A DNA stretch of 64,000 bases, from assembly GCF_006149005.1 (NCBI RefSeq), contig NZ_VBSL01000008.1, positions 124,001 to 188,000 on the forward strand, written 5' to 3'. Within the stretch, counting starts at the first letter, position 1, and the number at the start of each line of letters is the position of its first letter. The position numbers and the translations under genes were made by a program. The stretch is from Larkinella sp. C7 (lineage in GTDB: Bacteria > Bacteroidota > Bacteroidia > Cytophagales > Spirosomataceae). Shown here piece by piece: positions 1 to 8,177 of this stretch. The notes beneath the pieces were generated by a model. It was not told the DNA's origin and did no database searches. It worked only from the letters and a program-made list of their open reading frames with translations.

Positions 1-462
1 CGGCAGCGAAGCGATGAGCGGGTTGTCCAGGTGCTGGTCGAGGGAACACCTTATCCGGCGTATCTGGACGAAAAACTGATGAACCATGTGATTGTCAATC
101 TGCTGTCGAATGCTTTTAAATTTTCAAAAGTCGATCCGCACCTGCGCATCCAGTTCAGAAAAGACAGCCTTGTTTTGCAGGTCATCGACCGGGGCATCGG
201 CATACCGGCCAAAGATCTTTCGATGCTGTTCCAGGGCTTCTTCCGGGCCAGCAACACCACCGGCATTCCGGGAACCGGCCTGGGCCTGGTCATCACCCGG
301 CAATTTGTGGAAATACACGGAGGACATCTGGACATTCAGAGCGAAGAAAACAACGGAACAACCGTCACTGTCACCCTGACAAAAGCGCAGAGCGAACCGT
401 CGGCGTCGGCCAGTTTCCCGAAAGTCGCAGAAGTTGCTTTTCCCAGTGCCCCTCACTTTTAA
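1..462 (+). CDS. Sensor histidine kinase, C-terminal ATPase domain (5' truncated by window)
   Basis: The reading frame is open from base 1, so this is the 3' end of a longer gene. It holds a GHKL/HATPase_c domain with the N box NLLSNAFKFS, the G1 box DRGIGIP, an F-box-like segment MLFQGFFRASN and the G2 box GTGLGLVI, followed by the last strand region ending TVTVTLT. These bind ATP and phosphorylate a conserved histidine that must lie upstream of the window. About 25 residues rich in Ser, Ala and Pro follow the domain and no receiver domain is attached. The protein would be a two-component sensor, probably membrane-bound. Its partner regulator and stimulus cannot be seen here. Confidence 0.9.
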   Translation, partial: RQRSDERVVQVLVEGTPYPAYLDEKLMNHVIVNLLSNAFKFSKVDPHLRIQFRKDSLVLQVIDRGIGIPAKDLSMLFQGFFRASNTTGIPGTGLGLVITRQFVEIHGGHLDIQSEENNGTTVTVTLTKAQSEPSASASFPKVAEVAFPSAPHF

Positions 463-607
463 CCGTCGTTTTCCATCCGTTGAGCAACGCTGGAAGCACG
501 CCAAAAAAGGTCTGCACGCCAGCCCGGCGGGCTTCCTTTCCGCGACGTAAGCCGTAAACTCGCTTCATAAAAATCATCGTTTGCGGAAATTTTAAAAAGT
601 TTACTCG

Positions 608-615
608 TACCTTTG
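608..615 (+). promoter_or_regulatory. Bacteroidota -7 box (TACCTTTG)
   Basis: TACCTTTG matches the Bacteroidota TAnnTTTG -7 element exactly and lies about 100 bases upstream of the Hsp70-like gene. A clear TTTG -33 box at the usual 19-21 base spacing is not visible; the nearest TTTG is 24 bases upstream. A short GC hairpin (AGCCC/GGGCT at 521-533) followed by a pyrimidine run could end the kinase transcript, but this is weak. Confidence 0.4.
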
Positions 616-715
616 CGCCCCTTTATCCAATCACAGCCCTGCTTTCCTGCTTCGTTCAGGCTCTTTTCCTGACGGTGAAAGGCTTTTGCGGGCTACATTT
701 TGAGCTAAATCCGGG

Positions 716-2002
716 ATGACAACACTCTCTTGCGGAATCGACTTTGGTACCTCCAACTCCAGCATTGCCCTTGCCAACGATGGCGAAATCAGCCTCGTAC
801 CGGTTGAACAGACGCACGTAACCATTCCGAGTGCTATTTTCTTTCAGCGCGCCGACAACAAGGCGTTTTATGGCCGAACCGCGGTCAATCTGTTTTTCGA
901 CCGTCAGCAGGGCCGCTTCATGCGGAGTCTGAAACGGGTTTTGGGAACGCCCCTGATGAAACACGGCACCGTGGTGAACGGCACCACCATGAATTTCTCC
1001 AGCATCATCGCATCTTTTCTGAAAAAAATGAAGGAAAAAGCGGATGCCGTGGCGGGTCAGGAAATTGAAAATGTGGTGATGGGCCGACCCGTTCATTTTG
1101 TCGATCATTCGCCCGAATCGGATGCCCAGGCGCAGGCCGAACTGAAAGAAATTGCATTGCGGATTGGCTTCAAAAACGTCGAATTCCAGTTTGAACCCAT
1201 CGCGGCCGCCTTTGCCCACGAAGCCCGGCTTACGGGCGAGAAGCTGGCGATTGTAGCCGATCTGGGCGGTGGAACCTCCGATTTTACGGTGATCCGGTTA
1301 TCCAGTCAATCCGTCCGGAAAACGGATCGTTCGTCGGACATTTTAGCCAACACCGGGGTGCGGGTCGGGGGCAACGATTTTGACAAAGACCTGAGCCTGG
1401 CCGCCATCATGCCCGAACTGGGTTACCGGAGCCGCTATGGCGACAAACAACTGGAAGTTCCGCTGAAACCGTTTCACGATCTGGCCGAATGGAGCAAGGT
1501 CAACTTCCTCTATACGCCCAAACTCATCATGCAAACCCGGCAGTTGCTGTTTCAGTCGCACGACAAAAAACGGTACAAACGGCTTTTGAGTGTTCTCGAA
1601 AACGAAACCGGTCACGCCGTTCTGGCGGCTACCGAAGGTGCCAAAATTGCCCTGACGGACCAGGCCGAATACGCCACACCTTTCGATTTTGTGGAAACGG
1701 ATTTCGTGATTCCGATCCGGCGGACGCTGTTTGAAACGGCCATTTTGGGCGAAGTTGAAAAAATTGTGGCATCAGCCACGGAATGTTTGCAGAATGCCGG
1801 CGTGCGGCAACAGGACATCGACCTGGTCATTCTGACCGGCGGCTCCACCGAAGTACCGCTGATTCAGACCGAATTCAAGCGGCTTTTCCCGAATGCGGCC
1901 ATTGCCGACGAAAACAAGCTCTCCAGCGTTGGCCTGGGGCTGGCCTACGACAGCCAGAGCAAATTCGGTCGGAATTCAGCCCGCCAAATCGCATCGGTCT
2001 AA
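716..2002 (+). CDS. Hsp70-family chaperone-like protein (YegD type)
   Basis: A 428-residue actin-fold ATPase close in length to E. coli YegD. Visible nucleotide-binding motifs are phosphate-1 GIDFGTSNSSIAL near residue 7, phosphate-2 DLGGGTSDFTVIRL near residue 181, and the adenosine motif LTGGSTEVPLI near residue 373. The protein stops after the nucleotide-binding domain and lacks the usual Hsp70 substrate-binding domain and lid, as YegD-type proteins do. It is therefore probably a cytosolic ATPase of unknown client range rather than a general DnaK. It stands alone, with a probable terminator hairpin just after the stop. The Hsp70 family is certain; the physiological role is not known from sequence. 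Confidence 0.9.
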   Translation: MTTLSCGIDFGTSNSSIALANDGEISLVPVEQTHVTIPSAIFFQRADNKAFYGRTAVNLFFDRQQGRFMRSLKRVLGTPLMKHGTVVNGTTMNFSSIIASFLKKMKEKADAVAGQEIENVVMGRPVHFVDHSPESDAQAQAELKEIALRIGFKNVEFQFEPIAAAFAHEARLTGEKLAIVADLGGGTSDFTVIRLSSQSVRKTDRSSDILANTGVRVGGNDFDKDLSLAAIMPELGYRSRYGDKQLEVPLKPFHDLAEWSKVNFLYTPKLIMQTRQLLFQSHDKKRYKRLLSVLENETGHAVLAATEGAKIALTDQAEYATPFDFVETDFVIPIRRTLFETAILGEVEKIVASATECLQNAGVRQQDIDLVILTGGSTEVPLIQTEFKRLFPNAAIADENKLSSVGLGLAYDSQSKFGRNSARQIASV

Positions 2003-2017
2003 CCCGCAAATTGTAGC

Positions 2018-2058
2018 AAACCGGGTCGATCGGCCCGCTGCAACAAAACCCGGTTTTT
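2018..2058 (+). terminator. Probable intrinsic terminator after Hsp70-like gene
   Basis: AAACCGGGT at 2018-2026 pairs perfectly with ACCCGGTTT at 2048-2056, and the T run continues to 2058. The loop is 21 bases, longer than typical. The position 16 bases after the stop codon supports a terminator. Confidence 0.55.
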
Positions 2059-2158
2059 ATCGAACGGTCAATAGTAGTCGCTACAGTATCAGGTATTTAT
2101 CAGAAAAAAATCGGAATTTTGGAGCGTATATCCTCACTCCGTTCAATCTATTTTTCTG

Positions 2159-4801
2159 ATGAAAACTTCTTTACTTTTTTGCCAACCGGATCGTTGTCGT
2201 CTGCTATGCCTGGCCTGCCTGTTCCTGACCAGCCTGACGGTTTACAGCCAGGAGATTTATTACGTTACCCCAGGCGGAGGGGCCGTTACCAAAGACGGTT
2301 CTTCCTGGGAAAATGCCTTCGATGGCACCCAGCTCCAGACCGCCATTGAAGCCGCCAGCACCTATTCCCAGACCAACGGCAATGCGGACGTTCAGGTCTG
2401 GGTGGCCGCCGGTCTCTATAAACCCACCGGCTCCGCCGACCGCACCATCAGTTTTTCCATGCGAAACCACGTCGCGGTGTATGGCGGTTTCGAGGGCGAC
2501 GAAAATCTGTTGAGCGAACGCCCCGCCCTCAGCCTTTCCACCCCTTCCAGCACCACCCTCAGTGGGGAAATCGGGGGAGCCGGTAACACCGACAATTCCT
2601 ACCACGTCGTCAGCAATCTCTCCGGATCGCTGACCACCAGCGCCGTGCTCGACGGTTTTGTGATTACAGCAGGCAATGCCGATAGTGCCGTTGAGGACGT
2701 TCATAGGGTTGGCGGAGGAATGACCAATCTCAACGACAGTCCCACGGTTCGTCACTGTTTCTTTGTGGGCAATACTGCCAAATCGGGCGGAGCGGTACAC
2801 AATCTGGCCAATTCGGGCGGTATCTGCAGCCCGGAATTCATCGATTGCCATTTTATGAGCAATACGGCGGGCATCTCGGACGGGCCGGGTGGAGCGGTGT
2901 ATAACTATGCCGACCTGGGCAGCCAATGCCGCCCCAGGCTGACCCACTGTCATTTTACCCTGAATACCGCCGGAAACGGCGGGAGCCTTTTTAACGGAAC
3001 CAACGCCGGAGGCACCTGTAGCCCGGTGATCACCCGGTGTCAATTTACCAACAATACCTCCACCGGTAACAGTGGTGTACTCGCCAACGATGGCGGTAGC
3101 CCGACCGTTACGAACTGCAGCTTTGTTGGCAATTCGGCATCACGCGGAGGCATATCCGTGAATTACTCGATCCAGCTTTTCACCAACTGCAGCTTTTCGG
3201 GCAACTCGGCAACCCTGGGCGGAGGTATCGCATACCAAACCGGGGGTGGAACTACCTTTAAAAACTGCATCGTCTGGAACAACGGCGGTTCTCAAACCTT
3301 CTTTAACTCAAACGGTTCTACCATCACCGGTACCTACAGCCTGTTCGATACGGAAGTCACGGGTTACGGCGGAACCAACAACCTGACTACCGCAGTTCTG
3401 CCTTTTGTTGGTGAACCCGACCTGCAACTCACGCCCGGCTCGCCCGCCATCAACGCCGGAGACCCCACCAGCACCACCACAACCAGTGGCACCACGGACC
3501 TGGCCGGAAATCCCCGTTTCTTCAATGACGGCCGCATCGACATCGGCGCTTTTGAATTTCAGGGGGAACTGCCGACGCCGGTGAGCGGCAGTTTCGACGG
3601 TTATATTTACGGCGCCGACTGCGAAAGTTTCCGGGGCTGGGCCTGGAATCGCGACAAGAGCAATACCGTCGTTTCCGTCGACATTCTGGATGGTGATGCG
3701 GTGATTGCAACGCTGCCCGCGGGCGATTTTCGTCCGGATTTGCTCGACGCGGGCAAGGGCAATGGGCAACACGCTTTTCGGTATGTCCTTCCCGAATCGC
3801 TCAAAGACAACCTGCCCCACCTCCTGTCGGCCCGGGTGACGGGCAGCGATTTTGTTCTCAAAAATTCGCCCAAGGCACTCATCTGCCAGAACAGTACCGA
3901 ACCGGTGGGCAACCAGCCCCCCGTCCCGCCCTCGCCCACTTTGCTGATAACGCCCCTGACCGCCCAGGAAAACGTCCCCTTCTCGGCCACCCTTCCCGCC
4001 TTCACCGACCCCGAAAGCAGCCCCCTGACGTATGCCCTCAGCGGCTTACCGGCGGGTTTGAGTCTGGGTTCGGAAAACCGAATGATCAGCGGTACACCCA
4101 CCGAACCGGGGAGTTTCCTGCTGACGTATTCGGCCACGGATGTGCCCGGTTCCACCAACAGCGTGAGCTTTGTTTTAACCGTTCATCCCGCGTCAACCAC
4201 CACCATAACAGGAAGTTTCGACGGCTACCTGGACAAAGTCGAATGCGGTACGATCCGGGGCTGGGTGTGGGATCGCCATAAACCCAACACGCCGGTAACG
4301 GTGGAGTTCTACACCGACGACACAATCTGGGGCAGCACCGTCGCCAACATCTACCGGGATGATTTGAAGAATGCCGGGAAAGGCAACGGGGCGCATGCCT
4401 ACCGCTTCGAAGTTCCGGTCACACTGAAAGGAACCGGCCCGCATCTGATTTCGGCGCGGGTGCAGGGCAGCACGTTTGTATTGAAGAACTCGGGAAAACT
4501 CCTGAACTGCCCCCTGCCCGCCCGGAAGGGTGCCGAACAACCCGAAAATCTGGAAATGATCGTGTTGGGCAACCCGGTTTTCGGCCCGACGCTCGGGGTG
4601 GAAGTCCGGGGCGCAGCGGGACGCCCCCTGCGCCTGCAACTGACGGATGCGAACGGCCGGGCCGTGGCCGATTGGGCGGTTGAAGCAGCCGCTAACGTAG
4701 AACAAAAAACGTTGTTCCTTGGTCATCAACCCGCAGGGCTGCTGTTCCTGCGAGCCACCAGCGGGTCACGAACCGCAACCTTGAAAGTACTCAAACCATA
4801 A
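2159..4801 (+). CDS. Secreted right-handed beta-helix protein with duplicated C-terminal modules and T9SS-type sorting tail
   Basis: An 880-residue exported protein beginning with a signal peptide ending near VYSQE. Residues about 30-470 form a polymorphic/parallel beta-helix region with recurring C-x-F-x-x-N and G-G-A-V-x-N patterns, closing with IDIGAFEFQG, typical of choice-of-anchor-Q proteins. Two related modules of about 100 residues, each starting GSFDGY and containing RGWxW, DAGKGNG or NAGKGNG, and FVLKNS, flank a putative Ig/cadherin-like domain (near LPAGLSLGSENRMISGTP). The last about 80 residues resemble a type IX secretion C-terminal sorting domain (DANGRAVADW, then LFLGHQPAGLLFLRA). 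It is probably surface-attached or released and may bind carbohydrate. The exact ligand is unknown. Confidence 0.82.
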   Translation: MKTSLLFCQPDRCRLLCLACLFLTSLTVYSQEIYYVTPGGGAVTKDGSSWENAFDGTQLQTAIEAASTYSQTNGNADVQVWVAAGLYKPTGSADRTISFSMRNHVAVYGGFEGDENLLSERPALSLSTPSSTTLSGEIGGAGNTDNSYHVVSNLSGSLTTSAVLDGFVITAGNADSAVEDVHRVGGGMTNLNDSPTVRHCFFVGNTAKSGGAVHNLANSGGICSPEFIDCHFMSNTAGISDGPGGAVYNYADLGSQCRPRLTHCHFTLNTAGNGGSLFNGTNAGGTCSPVITRCQFTNNTSTGNSGVLANDGGSPTVTNCSFVGNSASRGGISVNYSIQLFTNCSFSGNSATLGGGIAYQTGGGTTFKNCIVWNNGGSQTFFNSNGSTITGTYSLFDTEVTGYGGTNNLTTAVLPFVGEPDLQLTPGSPAINAGDPTSTTTTSGTTDLAGNPRFFNDGRIDIGAFEFQGELPTPVSGSFDGYIYGADCESFRGWAWNRDKSNTVVSVDILDGDAVIATLPAGDFRPDLLDAGKGNGQHAFRYVLPESLKDNLPHLLSARVTGSDFVLKNSPKALICQNSTEPVGNQPPVPPSPTLLITPLTAQENVPFSATLPAFTDPESSPLTYALSGLPAGLSLGSENRMISGTPTEPGSFLLTYSATDVPGSTNSVSFVLTVHPASTTTITGSFDGYLDKVECGTIRGWVWDRHKPNTPVTVEFYTDDTIWGSTVANIYRDDLKNAGKGNGAHAYRFEVPVTLKGTGPHLISARVQGSTFVLKNSGKLLNCPLPARKGAEQPENLEMIVLGNPVFGPTLGVEVRGAAGRPLRLQLTDANGRAVADWAVEAAANVEQKTLFLGHQPAGLLFLRATSGSRTATLKVLKP

Positions 4802-4815
4802 ATTCTCTCGATCGG

Positions 4816-4844
4816 GGCGGTTTTCGAACCACACGAAAACCGCC
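4816..4844. terminator. Bidirectional terminator hairpin between convergent genes
   Basis: Arms at 4816-4826 (GGCGGTTTTCG) and 4834-4844 (CGAAAACCGCC) are perfect complements with a 7-base loop. The hairpin exactly fills the space between the end of the beta-helix gene and the stop codon of the HxlR gene on the other strand. Confidence 0.6.
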
Positions 4845-5228
4845 TTAGTGCAATCCCAGCGTCTTTGCATACGCTTTCCCCCAATCCACCATCGACTGCA
4901 AAACCGGCAGGGTGGCTTTTCCCTGTTCCGTCAGACTGTATTCGACCCGGGGCGGAATTTCGGCGTAGATTTTCCGGTTCAGAATTCCGTTTCGCTCCAG
5001 ATCCCGCAGCTCCTGCGTCAGCATTTTCTTGCTGATACCGGGCATGGCGCGCTGCATTTCGCCGAATCGGTTGATCCCCCGCGACACATTGTAAATAATA
5101 ACCGGCTTCCATTTTCCGCCAATGATCAGGCTGGTGAGCGTCACCGGACACTTCGTTAACCCGTAAGCCGCTAAATCTTCCAAACTATTTACTTTTTCAA
5201 GCACCTCATTATCAACTATGGTTTCCAT
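4845..5228 (-). CDS. HxlR-family winged-helix transcriptional regulator
   Basis: A 127-residue protein if translation starts at the ATG encoding METIVDNEV. A further in-frame ATG upstream would add 22 residues that run through the shared promoter region, so the shorter form is preferred. The core KCPVTLTSLIIGGKWKPVII followed by RFGEMQRAMPGISKKML and LTQELRDLERNGIL is the classical HxlR/MarR-like DNA-binding fold, with the wing in PPRVEYSLTEQG. The conserved early Cys of this family is present (KCPV) and may sense electrophiles or oxidants. It is divergent from an NmrA-type reductase, the same pairing as E. coli ytfH/qorB, so it probably controls that gene and itself. Confidence 0.9.
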   Translation of the reverse strand: METIVDNEVLEKVNSLEDLAAYGLTKCPVTLTSLIIGGKWKPVIIYNVSRGINRFGEMQRAMPGISKKMLTQELRDLERNGILNRKIYAEIPPRVEYSLTEQGKATLPVLQSMVDWGKAYAKTLGLH

Positions 5229-5251
5229 TTTGATACTAAGAAACATTAAAG

Positions 5252-5317
5252 TGATTACTTGACAAATATAAACTATCGAGTCTAGTTTTGGCAAGATTTA
5301 TTTCTAAAAAGTAATCA
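5252..5317. promoter_or_regulatory. Divergent promoter/operator region of HxlR and NmrA-type genes
   Basis: TGATTACTT at 5252-5260 and AAGTAATCA at 5309-5317 are exact inverted copies 48 bases apart. On the minus strand a perfect -7 box TATATTTG (plus-strand CAAATATA, 5263-5270) lies 21 bases downstream of a CTTG (5292-5295). A smaller AACTA/TAGTT inverted repeat (5271-5275 and 5283-5287) lies between those two elements. The layout suits a HxlR operator that blocks both promoters. Confidence 0.5.
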
Positions 5318-5328
5318 ACTTAAGTGCT

Positions 5329-6222
5329 ATGTACGTCATCACAGGAGCCAGCGGCCATACGGGCAAGCCCATCGCCCGGCAACTTCTACAAGCCGGAAAA
5401 CCGGTCAGAGTCATCGGTCGGTCAGCCGACCATTTGAAAGAACTCATCGACAGCGGTGCCCAGGCGGCCATCGGAAGTCTGGAAGACCCGGATTTTCTGA
5501 TCGAGGCTTTTCGGGGTGCTACGGCGGTTTACGCCATGATTCCCCCCAATTTTACAGCGTCCGATTTTACGGGGTATCAAAAACGGGTCGCCGACGCCCT
5601 GACAGCCGCCATTCGGGCCAATCACGTTCCCTACGCAGTTAGTTTAAGCAGCTTCGGGGCGCATTTGCCCGACCAGAACGGGGTGATTCAGGGCATGACC
5701 TATCTGGAAAACCAGCTCAATGCGGTGGAAGATCTGCGGGTCGTTCATCTGCGGGCAGGTTTCTTTTTCCAGAACCTCTTCAGCAGCATCGGTTTACTGA
5801 AAGCAACGGGTTTGCTGGCGGGTTTTCCCATCGAAGGCGATACACCGCTGGCGCTGGTTCACACCGACGACATTGCCGCCGTAGCCGCCCACCAGTTGCT
5901 GGCGTTGGATTTTGAAGGCAAAACCGTCCGGTTTGTCGCCGGGCCGCGTGACCTGACCTTCGATGAAGTGGCGCAGATTGTGGGCCGGGCTCTCGGAAAA
6001 CCGGATTTAGTCTGGACCGCTTTCTCGTATGACCAGGCGCGGGCGGGCATGATTCAGTCAGGTCTGACCCCCAGTATGGCCGATAACTACGTGGAATTCT
6101 GCCAGCGTGTCAACGATGGCGGTCTGATGGGCGGTTTTGAACGCAATGCCGACAACACCACACCGATGACCTTCGAAGACTTTGCCCGCAACGAACTGGT
6201 ACCCGCCTACCAGGCGAACTAA
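5329..6222 (+). CDS. NmrA-family NAD(P)H-binding oxidoreductase (QorB/YtfG-like)
   Basis: A 297-residue Rossmann protein opening with the dinucleotide-binding motif ITGASGHTGKPIARQLL at residues 4-20. Substrate-loop features AMIPPNF and SLSSFGAH follow, with a C-terminal NmrA-like half. The active-site YxxxK of classical SDRs is not present, as is typical for atypical SDRs of the NmrA/HSCARG group and QorB quinone reductases. It is cytosolic and divergent from the HxlR regulator, which suggests an inducible detoxification role, for example quinone or electrophile reduction. The substrate is inferred, not seen. Confidence 0.88.
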   Translation: MYVITGASGHTGKPIARQLLQAGKPVRVIGRSADHLKELIDSGAQAAIGSLEDPDFLIEAFRGATAVYAMIPPNFTASDFTGYQKRVADALTAAIRANHVPYAVSLSSFGAHLPDQNGVIQGMTYLENQLNAVEDLRVVHLRAGFFFQNLFSSIGLLKATGLLAGFPIEGDTPLALVHTDDIAAVAAHQLLALDFEGKTVRFVAGPRDLTFDEVAQIVGRALGKPDLVWTAFSYDQARAGMIQSGLTPSMADNYVEFCQRVNDGGLMGGFERNADNTTPMTFEDFARNELVPAYQAN

Positions 6223-6229
6223 GCAGAAA

Positions 6230-6299
6230 CGACGTAAATCCTGCTCATGATCCGGGTGATTGCTCACAAAATACCGGATCGTGAGTAGGATTTACGTCG
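6230..6299. repeat. 26-bp hairpin with two G-U wobble pairs
   Basis: Arms at 6230-6255 and 6274-6299 pair over all 26 positions, 24 as Watson-Crick and 2 as G-U in the plus-strand RNA, around an 18-base loop. The hairpin starts 7 bases after the reductase stop codon and lies 40 bases before the sulfatase. It could act as a terminator or processing site, or be a member of a palindromic repeat family. Confidence 0.6.
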
Positions 6300-6339
6300 A
6301 ATCGATTTTAGGAGGAAGAAGCCGCCTAACCGTTCGATC

Positions 6340-7764
6340 ATGCGTACCCTGCTTGTTTCCTTTTTTCTGCTGTTTTCCCTGCCTGCTTTTGTCACGGCCC
6401 AAACCCGTCCCAACATCATCTTCATTCTGGCCGACGACCTGGGCTACGGCGACCTGGGCGTCAACGGACAGAAGCTGATCAAAACCCCGAACATCGACCG
6501 GCTGGCGGCCGAAGGGGTGCGGTTTACGCAGTTTTACGCGGGAACGTCGGTTTGCGCGCCCTCCCGTTCGTCGCTCATGACGGGTCACCACACCGGGCAT
6601 ACTTACATCCGGGGCAACAAAGGTGTCGACCCCGAGGGCCAGCAGCCCCTGGCCGATTCGGTGGTGACGATGGCGGAAATTCTGAAGAAAGCGGGTTACA
6701 CGACGGCCGCTTTTGGCAAATGGGGACTGGGGCCAGTCGGTTCCGAAGGCGATCCCAACCAACAGGGCTTCGACCGCTTCTACGGTTATAACTGCCAGAG
6801 CCTGGCGCACCGTTATTATCCGAATCACCTCTGGGACAACAGCCAAAAAATCGTTCTGGCCGAAAATGAAAACCTGTTGAAAACCAGCCAGTACGGCCCT
6901 GATCTGATTCAGCAACAGGCGCTGGGCTTCGTCAAAAACAACGACCCGAACAAGCCTTTTTTCCTCTTCCTGCCCTATACTCTTCCCCACGCCGAACTGC
7001 TGGTTCCCAATGACAGCATTTTCCAGTATTACAAAGGAAAATTCGCCGAAAAACCCTACAAAGGTGCCGATTATGGCCCCAATGCCAGCGTCGGCGGTTA
7101 TGCCTCGCAGGCGTATCCGCGGGCTACGTTCGCAGCGATGGTCACCCGGCTCGATCTATACGTCGGTCAGCTTCTGGCGACTTTGAAAGAAAAGGGCCTG
7201 GACCAGAACACGCTCATTATTTTTTCCAGCGACAACGGCCCGCACCGCGAAGGGGGCGCCGACCCGGTTTTCTTTAACAGCGGGGGCGGTTTTCGCGGTT
7301 TCAAACGCGACCTCTACGAAGGCGGCATCCGGGAACCGATGATTGCCCGCTGGCCCGGCACCATCAAACCCGGCACCCAAAATGAGCACGTGGGAGCCTT
7401 CTGGGATCTGCTGCCCACCTTTGCCGAACTGGCCGGAACGAAAGCCCCCACCGGCATCGACGGGATTTCGTTCGTACCTGCTCTGACGGGAAAAGGCACT
7501 CAAAAAAAACACGCCTATCTCTACTGGGAATTTCACGAACAGGGGGGCAAACAGGCCGTTCGGCAGGGCAACTGGAAGGCTGTTCGACTGAATGCCGCCG
7601 GGAACACCACCCAGGCCGTCGAACTCTATGACCTGGCAAAAGACCCGGCCGAAACCACGAATCTGGCGGCCAAACACCCCGCGAAAGCCACCGAACTAGG
7701 GCGGTTGATGACGGAATCTCATACGCCCTCGGCTTTGTTTCCGTTCGGCAGCGCAGGGCGGTAA
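6340..7764 (+). CDS. Secreted type I sulfatase (arylsulfatase family S1)
   Basis: A 474-residue exported enzyme. A signal peptide (MRTLLVSFFLLFSLP...VTAQ) precedes RPNIIFILADDLGYGDLG, where the paired Asp at residues 32-33 bind calcium. The sulfatase signature CAPSR has its Cys at residue 72. By family knowledge this Cys becomes formylglycine, which requires a maturase that is not in the window. Further family motifs are TAAFGKWGLG, FFLFLPYTLPHAE, IIFSSDNGPHREGG and REPMIARWPG. It would hydrolyse sulfate esters from glycans or aromatic substrates in the periplasm or outside the cell. It lies upstream of a SusC/SusD pair on the same strand, which suggests a sulfated glycan, but a 413-base gap separates them. 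Confidence 0.93.
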   Translation: MRTLLVSFFLLFSLPAFVTAQTRPNIIFILADDLGYGDLGVNGQKLIKTPNIDRLAAEGVRFTQFYAGTSVCAPSRSSLMTGHHTGHTYIRGNKGVDPEGQQPLADSVVTMAEILKKAGYTTAAFGKWGLGPVGSEGDPNQQGFDRFYGYNCQSLAHRYYPNHLWDNSQKIVLAENENLLKTSQYGPDLIQQQALGFVKNNDPNKPFFLFLPYTLPHAELLVPNDSIFQYYKGKFAEKPYKGADYGPNASVGGYASQAYPRATFAAMVTRLDLYVGQLLATLKEKGLDQNTLIIFSSDNGPHREGGADPVFFNSGGGFRGFKRDLYEGGIREPMIARWPGTIKPGTQNEHVGAFWDLLPTFAELAGTKAPTGIDGISFVPALTGKGTQKKHAYLYWEFHEQGGKQAVRQGNWKAVRLNAAGNTTQAVELYDLAKDPAETTNLAAKHPAKATELGRLMTESHTPSALFPFGSAGR

Positions 7765-8048
7765 TCCGCTTCTGCAACATTTACCATTCGATATTTATCT
7801 CTTTTCTTTCTTAAATCCCTTCCCGGGAAACCGGAATCGTTTCCGGGACTCCGAACGCGCCAATCGTAACAATTCCATAAAACAGCGGTAATCCTCAACT
7901 CATCTGTAAACGCTTCTTTTGCGGTGAATTTACCAGCCGGTGACGAAGCGAGTGCTACCCTTGATTTCCTTCCCCTTTCTACGACTACGACGGTTTTTCT
8001 TTGCTTCTGTAGGTCAACGGCTATCTCTAACGCATTGACCATCGGTGT
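7765..8048 (+). other. Intergenic region before the SusC gene
   Basis: Part of a gap of about 410 bases between the sulfatase and susC. A short imperfect stem at 7821-7831 and 7839-7848, with one bulged G, may end the sulfatase transcript. I see no perfect TAnnTTTG box, no convincing riboswitch and no gene other than the tiny reading frame listed next. Confidence 0.4.
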
Positions 8049-8117
8049 ATGAAAACAGGACTTTTACTGACGCTCTGTAGTCTTCTTCTTTTAGCGTTCA
8101 CGCACCTTGCCTGGTAA
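8049..8117 (+). CDS. Possible 22-residue hydrophobic leader peptide
   Basis: An ATG opens a 22-codon frame: Met-Lys-Thr-Gly, then a run of Leu/Ala/Thr, ending HLAW before TAA. It looks like a free signal peptide. It ends 60 bases before the SusC start codon, and nothing recognisable follows in frame. It may be a regulatory leader, a decayed signal-peptide remnant, or chance. Confidence 0.2.
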   Translation: MKTGLLLTLCSLLLLAFTHLAW

Positions 8118-8177
8118 ATTCTCCCTTTTGCATTTCCCAAATCAATTCACCATACAACCTGCTTAAAACGTATCGAA

